This document shows positions 6,713 through 12,853 of a stretch of 14,629 nucleotides of DNA, piece by piece. The stretch is taken from NCBI GenBank assembly GCA_013360825.1, contig JABWAY010000070.1, positions 1 to 14,629 on the forward strand, in the 5' to 3' direction. The notes below the pieces were generated by a model. It saw nothing but the letters and a program-made list of their open reading frames with translations. It was not told the origin of the DNA and did no database searches. The first letter of the stretch is position 1. Every line of letters begins with the position of its first letter. Source of the DNA: Candidatus Brocadiia bacterium. Lineage in GTDB: Bacteria; Planctomycetota; MHYJ01; WSZJ01. The translations under genes and the position numbers were made by a program.

Positions 6713-6741
6713 TTGGCGCGGCCGCCCGCCCGCCCCAGAAT
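6713..6741 (+). promoter_or_regulatory. possible promoter of the lone glycosyltransferase, leaderless arrangement
   Basis: TTGGCG (6713-6718) and CAGAAT (6736-6741) are separated by 17 nt. The predicted start of transcription falls on or beside the GTG at 6748, only 6 nt after the -10 element. No ribosome-binding site is present between 6719 and 6747. The -35 matches three and the -10 four of six consensus bases, so the case rests on spacing and on the lack of an alternative. Confidence 0.4.
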
Positions 6742-6747
6742 GTCCCC

Positions 6748-7740
6748 GTGCTGACCCTCCGCGCCCTCCTCCCTCATACCCGCATCGCCGGCGGCGTCCG
6801 CCGCTTCCTCGAACTCGGCAACCGCTTCGCCGACCGCGGCCACCAGTTCGCCGTCTTCAAGCCCGACGTCGCCCCCCCGCCCTGGTTCCCTACGCGCTTC
6901 TGGTTCCGCCCCCTCGACACCGTCCTCGCCCACCCGTACGACGTCACGATGTGCGGCGACACCGGCCTTCTCCACCTGCTGGGGCGGGCGCCGACGAAAC
7001 TGCGCGTCCTGGTCGCGCTGGGGGACCGGTACGCGGAGAAGTACCGCGCCTATCTTCAGGAACACCCGGACACGCTCGTGATCGGAAACTCCTCCGCGTG
7101 GACGGAGTACCTCCCCGGCGTCACGGGGCTCGCCGTTCCCGGCGGCATCAACCTGGAGCAGTTCTGCCCGGGGGAACGGCGGCCCGGGCCGTACACGGTG
7201 ACGGTGGTCGGGACGGTGGGAAAGAAGCGCGAGGCGGTGCCGGTGGTGCTGGAGGCGTTCCGGCGGCTCGGGTGGAAGGATGCGCGGCTGCGGATCGTCG
7301 GCGGGGAGACCGGGCGGCTTCCGTGGTGGCGATTCCGGACGCGGAGCCGGGTCGAGCTCGTGGACGGACAGGACCAGGCGGCGCTGGTCGGGTTCTACCG
7401 CGACTCGGACGTGTTCGTGACGATGGAACGGACGGCGGGGTGGTCGAATCCGGCGTGCGAAGCGATGGCGTGCGGGATTCCGGTGATCTGCACGCGCCAC
7501 GGGACGGGGGATTTCGCGGACGCCTCGACGGCGCGGGTCGTTCCCGACGACGACGTGGACGCGCTGGTGCTGGCCCTGCGGGACGTCCGCGCGAATCCGG
7601 AGGAGGCCCGGGCGCGCGCCGGGGCGGGCCTGCGGCGGATCGGCGCCTTCGAGTGGGGACGCGTCGCGGACGGGCTGCTGCGCGTCTTCGAGGAATGCCT
7701 CGCGCGCGCCGGCGGGCCCCTCCTCGGGCACCGCACCTGA
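6748..7740 (+). CDS. GT4-type glycosyltransferase (group 1 family), unusual variant
   Basis: A 330-aa GT-B fold glycosyltransferase, shorter than the usual 360-400 aa. The N-terminal half starts RALLPHTRIAGGVRRFLEL, the glycine-rich loop of group 1 enzymes. The C-terminal half has VTVVGTVGKKREAVPVVLEAF split around residues 151-171, LRIVGG (181-186), and the donor-site block GWSNPACEAMACGIPV (231-246). In the family E-x7-E motif the second Glu (238) is present but the first position is Ala230, within a GWSNP context. A subset of group 1 enzymes carries such a block. It starts at GTG 6748 with no ribosome-binding site. The gene stands alone, divergent from the peptidase and convergent with sua5 4 nt away, so it is not in the polysaccharide operon. 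Acceptor and sugar unknown. Confidence 0.85.
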   Translation: MLTLRALLPHTRIAGGVRRFLELGNRFADRGHQFAVFKPDVAPPPWFPTRFWFRPLDTVLAHPYDVTMCGDTGLLHLLGRAPTKLRVLVALGDRYAEKYRAYLQEHPDTLVIGNSSAWTEYLPGVTGLAVPGGINLEQFCPGERRPGPYTVTVVGTVGKKREAVPVVLEAFRRLGWKDARLRIVGGETGRLPWWRFRTRSRVELVDGQDQAALVGFYRDSDVFVTMERTAGWSNPACEAMACGIPVICTRHGTGDFADASTARVVPDDDVDALVLALRDVRANPEEARARAGAGLRRIGAFEWGRVADGLLRVFEECLARAGGPLLGHRT

Positions 7741-7744
7741 CCGC

Positions 7745-8758
7745 TCAGCGCGGTTCGCGCGCCTTCTCGGCCTTCGCGTCCCCGGGGTCCTTTTTCTTTC
7801 CCGCCGCGCGCTCGAGCCGGTCCGCGACCGCGAGCCCGAGCCCGACCGCCTGGGGGACGGAGACCACGACCGCGTCGAACCCGCGGCGGTCGACCTCGCG
7901 GAGCGCCTCGTAGAGCCCGCGCGCCATGTCGGCCATCCCCACCGGGAGCATGATGGTCTCGATCCCGATCGGCGGCTTCGCGGGGAGGGTGTTGGTCAGG
8001 ATCGCGACCTTGCGCCCCGAGGCGCGCAGCCGGTTCGCCTTCCGGACCAGCTCCTCGGGCTTCGCCAGCACGACCCCCGCCTTCGGGGAGTAGTGCTGCG
8101 TCACCTGGCCCGAGGTGCGGACCGAGGTCTCCTCGCGCACCACCGGGACCGACCTCCCGAGCAGTTTCTCGATCTCCTCGCGCGTCACCCCGCCCGGGCG
8201 CAGGATCGTCGGCTCGCCCGTGGAGACGTCCACGATCGTGCTCTCGATCCCCACCGCGCACGGCCCGCCGTCCAGGATCAGGTCGACCTTCCCCCCGATG
8301 TCGTCGTAGACGTGCTGCGCCGTCGTCGGGCTCACCTTCCCGTACCGGTTCGCGCTCGGCGCCGCAATCGCCCCGTCGAACGCCTTGAGCAGCGCCAGCG
8401 CGACCGGGTGCCCCGGGACGCGCAGGCCGACCGTGTCCTGACCCCCGGTCACCGTCGTCGGGATCCGGTCGGATTTCTTCAGGATCAGCGTCAGCGGCCC
8501 CGGCCAGAACCGCGCCGCCAGCCGGTGCGCCGCCTCGGGGAACTCCGCCGCATACTCCTGCACCGCGTTCGCATCCCCCACGTGCACGATCAGCGGATGC
8601 CCCTCCGGCCTCCCCTTCAGCTTGTACACGCGCTTCACCGCCTTCTCGTTCAGCGCGTCCGCACCGAGCCCGTAGACCGTCTCGGTCGGAAACGCCACCA
8701 GCCCCCCGCTCTCGAGGATCCGGACCGCGCGCGCAATCTCACCCTGGGTGATGTACAT
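7745..8758 (-). CDS. sua5: L-threonylcarbamoyladenylate synthase (Sua5/TsaC, long form)
   Basis: A 337-aa cytoplasmic enzyme that makes threonylcarbamoyl-AMP from threonine, bicarbonate and ATP, the first step of t6A modification of ANN-decoding tRNAs. The YrdC domain covers about residues 5-195: TETVYGLG (25-32), KLKGRPEGHPL (46-56) with the nucleotide-binding KxR, FWPGPLTLIL (84-93), APSANRYG (133-140) and ILRPGG (185-190). The HYSP linker (222-225) leads to a C-terminal Sua5 domain ending GLGLAVADRL. This marks the two-domain Sua5 form rather than short TsaC. The last 20 residues are a charged Lys/Ala tail. The ATG at 8758 begins MYITQGEIARAV, a normal N-terminus, and a TATGAT box lies 8 nt before it. 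It is divergent from the VOC gene and convergent with the glycosyltransferase, hence probably monocistronic. Confidence 0.95.
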   Translation of the reverse strand: MYITQGEIARAVRILESGGLVAFPTETVYGLGADALNEKAVKRVYKLKGRPEGHPLIVHVGDANAVQEYAAEFPEAAHRLAARFWPGPLTLILKKSDRIPTTVTGGQDTVGLRVPGHPVALALLKAFDGAIAAPSANRYGKVSPTTAQHVYDDIGGKVDLILDGGPCAVGIESTIVDVSTGEPTILRPGGVTREEIEKLLGRSVPVVREETSVRTSGQVTQHYSPKAGVVLAKPEELVRKANRLRASGRKVAILTNTLPAKPPIGIETIMLPVGMADMARGLYEALREVDRRGFDAVVVSVPQAVGLGLAVADRLERAAGKKKDPGDAKAEKAREPR

Positions 8759-8766
8759 GCCCCGGT

Positions 8767-8772
8767 ATCATA
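8767..8772 (-). promoter_or_regulatory. -10-like box directly upstream of sua5
   Basis: TATGAT on the minus strand (five of six consensus bases) lies 8 nt before the ATG at 8758, which would give a leaderless or almost leaderless transcript. No good -35 is found at 16-18 nt; the nearest TTGCGG is at 21 nt. A GGAGG (8774-8778) lies 15 nt from the ATG and upstream of the box, so it would not serve a transcript from here. Confidence 0.35.
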
Positions 8773-8780
8773 CCTCCGGG

Positions 8781-8804
8781 AGCGCTTGCGTCCCCGCAAG
8801 CGTT
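8781..8804. repeat. strong hairpin/palindrome between sua5 and the VOC gene
   Basis: CGCTTGCG (8783-8790) and CGCAAGCG (8795-8802) are perfect complements around the 4-nt loop TCCC. A G-T and an A-T pair extend the stem to 10 bp. It sits in the middle of the 86-bp divergent intergenic region, where a two-fold symmetric operator controlling both genes would be expected. No T-run follows, and neither gene terminates here, so a terminator role is unlikely. Confidence 0.5.
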
Positions 8805-8844
8805 CGCGTCATGATGGGCGGGTTCCCGCAAACAGGAGAGACCG

Positions 8845-9399
8845 ATGGCCTCAAAGGCGCAGGACTGCCGGGCGATGGGGGAAGCGCGGATCGAGGTGGC
8901 GCGTGTGGCGAAGACGCCGATGGACTGGAAGCGTCTGTGGAAGAAGCCTGCGCACGAGTGGGCGATCCGGTGGGGGACCTGCTGGAAGGCGTGTTTTGAG
9001 TACCGGGTGACGGACTTCGCGGCGGAGGTCGGGATGTTCGTGGACGTGCTGGGGTTCCCGACGAACGCGTTCGGGCCGGACTACGCGATGTTCACGTCCC
9101 CGGAGAAGGACTTCTATTTCAGCGTGGTGAAGGCGAAGGCGGGGGAGAAGCCGACGCCGGCGGACGCGGTCCACCTGCAGTTCATGGTGGAGGACCTGTT
9201 CGGGCTGGCGAAGGAGTTCGAGGCGCGCGGGGTGGTGTTTGAGCAGGCGCCGACGTCGCACGAGGGGTCGCCGATCTACAGCGCGACGTTCCGGACGCCG
9301 AACGGGATTCCGGTCGACCTCTGGGGGATGGTGGACCCGAAGACGACGATCCGGCGGAAGCCCGAGGGGGCGAAGAAAGTGAAGGTCGGGGCGCGGTAG
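8845..9399 (+). CDS. VOC superfamily protein (glyoxalase/dioxygenase fold)
   Basis: A 184-aa protein. An N-terminal tail of about 45 residues rich in Lys and Trp (MDWKRLWKKP) precedes one VOC domain (about 47-161): FEYRVTDFAAEVGMFVDVLGF split at 51-71, AMFTSPEKDFYFSV (81-94), VHLQFMVEDL (109-118), and TPNGIPVDLWG (151-161). VOC proteins use paired beta-alpha-beta-beta-beta units with a metal-binding centre, including glyoxalases, extradiol dioxygenases and antibiotic-binding proteins. Here the first-strand His position is Glu52, His110 is kept, and the last-strand Glu is Asp158. A single module implies dimer formation. AGGAGA with 5-nt spacing precedes the ATG at 8845. Substrate cannot be predicted. 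The gene ends 10 nt from the convergent polysaccharide operon. Confidence 0.85.
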   Translation: MASKAQDCRAMGEARIEVARVAKTPMDWKRLWKKPAHEWAIRWGTCWKACFEYRVTDFAAEVGMFVDVLGFPTNAFGPDYAMFTSPEKDFYFSVVKAKAGEKPTPADAVHLQFMVEDLFGLAKEFEARGVVFEQAPTSHEGSPIYSATFRTPNGIPVDLWGMVDPKTTIRRKPEGAKKVKVGAR

Positions 9400-9409
9400 G
9401 CGGGGCGGG

Positions 9410-10537
9410 TCAGAGGTGGAGGACGGAGCGGTAGAGATCCTCGAGGCGGCGGATCCAGCGGCCGGCGGTGTACTTCGTCTCGACGAGGAGGCGGCCGGCG
9501 GCGCCCATGGTGGCGCGCGCGCGGGGATCGGCGATCAGTTTTCCCAGCGCGCGGGCCATCGTGTCCGGGTCCCCCGGCGTGACGAGGATCCCCGCGCCGG
9601 ATTCCCCCAGCGCGTCGCGGCACCCGCTGACGTCGCTGGCGACGACCGGGCGGGAGACCGCCATCGCCTCCAGGAGGGCGAACGGGAGTCCCTCCCAGCG
9701 TGAGCTGAGGACGGCGATGTCCGCGGCGGCGGCCAGGTCGATCGGGTCGGTCCGGTGGCCCGGGAGGAGGACGCGGTTTTCCATCCGGAGCTCGCGGGCG
9801 AGCGCCCGGACCTCCTCCTTCTGCCGGCCCTCCCCCGCGAACAGGACATGGACGTCCGGCGCGAGCCGGTGCGCGGCGCGGACGAGCGTGAACGGATCCT
9901 TCGGCGCGTCGAGGCGGCCGATCATGGCGAGAAGGGGTGCGTGCTGGGGGATGTTGAGGGCGGCGCGGACCTCGGCGCGCGGTTTTGACGGTTCGCACTC
10001 CTCGATCTTGAGCGCGTTCGGGAGGACGACCAGCCGCTCCTCCGGGGCGAGCCCGGCTTCCAGCGCCTGGCGCTTCTCCTCCTCCGTCACGCAGACGAGG
10101 CGCGTCGTCCAGAGGCCGGCGACGCGTTCGAGGGCGCGGTACGCGGTCCGTTTCCAGGCCGGGAGGTCGTAGTGAAAATAAAAACCGTGGGGCGTGTACA
10201 GCGTCGGGAGACCGCTGGCGCTTCCCGCCAGCCGCGCCAGCAGGCCGGGCTTGGAGGTGTGGGCGTGGATGAGGGCGGGGCGGCGGCGGCGGAGGAGGCG
10301 GACGAGGCGGTAGAGGACGACGGCGTCGTGCGGGTGGGGTTCGCGGCGGATGGGGAAGGGTGTGACGCGGACGCCGGTGCGGGCGAGGTCGTCGAGGAAC
10401 GCGGGGTCTTCGAGGGGGGAGGCGGCGACGCTGACGGAGAAGGCGGACTTGTCGATCAGTTCGCAGATCATGCGGACGTGTTTTGCGGCGCCGCCGATGC
10501 CGGGGCGGGTGACGAGGAGGATCGGGATCGCGCTCAT
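9410..10537 (-). CDS. GT4-type glycosyltransferase, exopolysaccharide operon (distal gene)
   Basis: A 375-aa cytoplasmic or membrane-associated GT-B enzyme. Its N-terminus is ILLVTRPGIGGAAKHV (6-21). HAHTSKPGLLARLAG (91-105) followed by YTPHGF (114-119) is typical of EpsD/EpsF-like polysaccharide enzymes. The donor half has IGRLDAPKDP (206-215), LFAGEGRQ (232-239) and the full E-x7-E motif RWEGLPFALLEAM (Glu282, Glu290). It would add one sugar to a lipid-linked repeat unit. It follows the previous glycosyltransferase after 4 nt (TGA, four C, ATG), with no ribosome-binding site, so translation probably depends on the upstream gene. It ends the visible leftward operon. The linkage formed is not predictable. 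Confidence 0.92.
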   Translation of the reverse strand: MSAIPILLVTRPGIGGAAKHVRMICELIDKSAFSVSVAASPLEDPAFLDDLARTGVRVTPFPIRREPHPHDAVVLYRLVRLLRRRRPALIHAHTSKPGLLARLAGSASGLPTLYTPHGFYFHYDLPAWKRTAYRALERVAGLWTTRLVCVTEEEKRQALEAGLAPEERLVVLPNALKIEECEPSKPRAEVRAALNIPQHAPLLAMIGRLDAPKDPFTLVRAAHRLAPDVHVLFAGEGRQKEEVRALARELRMENRVLLPGHRTDPIDLAAAADIAVLSSRWEGLPFALLEAMAVSRPVVASDVSGCRDALGESGAGILVTPGDPDTMARALGKLIADPRARATMGAAGRLLVETKYTAGRWIRRLEDLYRSVLHL

Positions 10538-10541
10538 GGGG

Positions 10542-11615
10542 TCAGGGAGCGAGCTCGCGGTAGAGGCGGGTGTAGGCGTCGATCATCCGGCGGAGGCCGT
10601 AGACCGTGTCGAGGCGGCGGCGGCCGGCGGCGCCGAGGGATCGGGCGCGGGCGGGGTCGGCTGCGAGGGAGGCGAGCGCGCGTCCGAGCGCGGCGGCGTC
10701 TCCCGGGGGGACGAGAAGCCCGGTTTCTCCCTCGACCACGATCTCCGGGATCGACCCCGCCGCGGAGCCGACGATCGGCAGCCCCTGCGCCATCGCTTCC
10801 AGGAGCACCAGCCCGAATCCCTCCCAGCGCGACGGGAGGGCGAAGATGTCGAAGGCGGCCATGACGGCGGCGACGTCGGTGCGGAAGCCGGCGAAATGGA
10901 CGCGGGGGCCGAGCGGGGCGGCGCGGGCGCGGAGGGGGGTGTCGAGCGAGCCGCGGCCGACGAGGACGAGGCGGGCGGAGGGGAGGTGCGCCATCGCGTC
11001 GATCAGGTCGGACTGGCCTTTCTGCTCCTCGAGGCGTCCCATCGTGCCGATCACGAGGTCGTCCGGCCCGGCGCCGAACTCGCGGCGGATCGCGTCGCGC
11101 CGCGAGGGGTCCGCCGGCGGGGCGTCCATCCCGTAGGGGATCACGACGAGCCGGTCCTGCGGGAGCTTCCGCGCCGCCATGAATCCGTGGACCGCCCGGC
11201 TGATGCAGATCACCCGGTCCGCGGCGCGCGCCGCCATCCGCCCGATCAGCCCCGCGCCGAAATCCTTCAGGTACTGGTCCTCGTTGTGCTTCGAGGACAC
11301 GAGCCGCGGCACGCCGGCGATCTTCGCGGCGGCTGCGCCGAAGACATCGGCCTTGAAGAGGTGCGTGTGGACGACATCGGACCCGGCGAACGCCGCGGCC
11401 AGCCGACGGAGAACCGTGGCGTCCGCCGCGTGCCGCAGGGCGAAGTCCGTGACCGCCACCCCCTGTTCCTCGAACCGCCCCCGCAGCCCGCCCGCCCCCT
11501 TGAGATACCCGACCCGGATCTCGAACTCGGGGCGCGGCAGCCCCGAGAGCAGCGCGAGGAGGTGATTTTCGGCTCCTCCGATGTCGAGCGTCGTGATGAG
11601 GTGGAAGAGTTTCAC
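10542..11615 (-). CDS. GT4-type glycosyltransferase, exopolysaccharide operon (middle gene)
   Basis: A 357-aa GT-B enzyme starting with GTG at 11615: MKLFHLITTLDIGGAENHLL (1-20) is the standard opening of this family, which fixes the start although the frame remains open for over 380 codons upstream. HTHLFKAD (83-90) and VSSKHNED (106-113) form the acceptor half. IGTMGRLEEQKG (189-200), VLVGRGSL (217-224), and RWEGFGLVLLEAMAQGLPIV (263-282) with Glu265 and Glu273 form the complete E-x7-E donor site. It resembles EpsD-like and exosortase-locus glycosyltransferases. A 71-nt spacer separates it from the upstream glycosyltransferase. I see neither a good ribosome-binding site nor a convincing promoter in it. 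Sugar and linkage unknown. Confidence 0.92.
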   Translation of the reverse strand: MKLFHLITTLDIGGAENHLLALLSGLPRPEFEIRVGYLKGAGGLRGRFEEQGVAVTDFALRHAADATVLRRLAAAFAGSDVVHTHLFKADVFGAAAAKIAGVPRLVSSKHNEDQYLKDFGAGLIGRMAARAADRVICISRAVHGFMAARKLPQDRLVVIPYGMDAPPADPSRRDAIRREFGAGPDDLVIGTMGRLEEQKGQSDLIDAMAHLPSARLVLVGRGSLDTPLRARAAPLGPRVHFAGFRTDVAAVMAAFDIFALPSRWEGFGLVLLEAMAQGLPIVGSAAGSIPEIVVEGETGLLVPPGDAAALGRALASLAADPARARSLGAAGRRRLDTVYGLRRMIDAYTRLYRELAP

Positions 11616-11686
11616 GGTGCGGGGCAGTGTCCGACGGGGGTGGCGGGGAGGGAAGGAATGTGAGCGCGGAAAATCGGCGCGGCGGG

Positions 11687-12853
11687 TCAGCTGCGGAGGG
11701 AGGCTGCGAAGCGGAGGATGTCCTGCGCGCGGCGGAGCCAGGTCCGGCTTTCGACGTCGGCGCGGGCGCGTTCGGCGAGCGCGGCGGCGGGGCCCGGGTG
11801 TTCGAGCGACCAGGTGATGGCGTCGGCGAGCGCGGCGGGGTCGTCGGGGGCGACCAGCCGGGCGTTGCCCGGGTGGGCGATGTCGCGGACGCTCGGAAGG
11901 TCGCTCGCGACCACGGGCGTGCCGCTCGCGAAGTACTCGAACAGCTTCAGGGGCGACGTGTGCTCCCGCGACTGCGTGTCCTTCGCCGTGTTGGGGAGGA
12001 CCAGGACGTCGGCGGCGCGCGTCCGCAGCGGGACGTCGGACGGCGGAATCTGCCCGACGACCTCGAGGTTCGGGATCTCCCGCGCGCGCTCCCGCGCCTC
12101 CGCCAGCTCCCGGCCGCTTCCCCCGATCAGCATCACGCGGACACCGGGAATCCGGCGGGCCGCCTCGATCAGCGTCCCGACCCCTTTCCAGGTGAACAGC
12201 TGCCCGGTGTAGGCCGCGACGGGGCGCGCATCCCAGCCGAGGGTGCGGCGGGCCTCGGCGCGCGTCGGCAGGTTCCCGTAGCGGGCGAGATCGACGCCGT
12301 TCGGGGCGGTGAGGACGTGCCGCGCGCCGGCCTCGCGCACCTGCGCGGCGAGCGTCTCCGAGACGCACAGGACGCCGTCGACGAGGCGGAGGGCGGGGAA
12401 GAGCCGGGGGTTCGGGAGGGTATGGCACTCGTAGAGCAGCGGGAGGCCGCGGGCGCGGCAGAGCGGGGCGAGGGCCGCCGCGATGAAGATCTCGCGGGTG
12501 AAGACGAGGCCGTGCGGGAGCGCGGCGACGACCGGGACCGCGATCGCCGTGTACGTCCAGGTCTGGAGGAGAAACGCACCCTTCGCCGCGGCGCCGATCC
12601 CCGTGCGCTCGGCGGCCGGCAGCAGGTCGAGGGCGGGGAGCCGGCGGATCGCGAACGCGTCGCGCGCCACGCCGTAGTGGTCCCAGATGTCGGCCGTCTT
12701 CAGCGCGCCGGACTGCTTCCGCCACGGATGAAAAAGCGTGACCTCCGTCCCGGCGCGGGAAAACGCCTCGCACATCCGCATCGTCTGGAGCGTGTTGGCG
12801 CGTTCGGAGGGGAGGCGCGCGTTCGAGATGTAGTGGACGCGCGGCGGGGTCAT
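11687..12853 (-). CDS. GT4-type glycosyltransferase, exopolysaccharide operon (second gene)
   Basis: A 388-aa GT-B enzyme. The ATG at 12853 overlaps the TGA of the asparagine synthase-like gene (ATGA), and AGGAGA lies 10 nt upstream, which settles the start; the frame is open further upstream only as a shadow. VHYISNARLPSERANTLQTM (6-25) is characteristic of a group-1 subfamily in which ARxPSxRANxxQ binds the acceptor side. YECHTLPNP (141-149) and APNGVDLARY (183-192) follow. The donor block is SPLKLFEYFASGTPVV (300-315) with Glu306; the first Glu of the E-x7-E motif is replaced by Thr/Ser, as is usual for SPLKLFEY-type enzymes. It would act after the priming transferase on the same lipid-linked glycan, though the order is not known. 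Confidence 0.92.
   Translation of the reverse strand: MTPPRVHYISNARLPSERANTLQTMRMCEAFSRAGTEVTLFHPWRKQSGALKTADIWDHYGVARDAFAIRRLPALDLLPAAERTGIGAAAKGAFLLQTWTYTAIAVPVVAALPHGLVFTREIFIAAALAPLCRARGLPLLYECHTLPNPRLFPALRLVDGVLCVSETLAAQVREAGARHVLTAPNGVDLARYGNLPTRAEARRTLGWDARPVAAYTGQLFTWKGVGTLIEAARRIPGVRVMLIGGSGRELAEARERAREIPNLEVVGQIPPSDVPLRTRAADVLVLPNTAKDTQSREHTSPLKLFEYFASGTPVVASDLPSVRDIAHPGNARLVAPDDPAALADAITWSLEHPGPAAALAERARADVESRTWLRRAQDILRFAASLRS

Noticed and set aside
6619..7731. Upstream extension of the S9 peptidase frame by 371 codons
   Set aside because: It would run antisense through the glycosyltransferase and reads as Arg/Pro/Glu-rich noise. The ATG at 6618 with GAGGGGAGG 7 nt upstream fits the family N-terminus.
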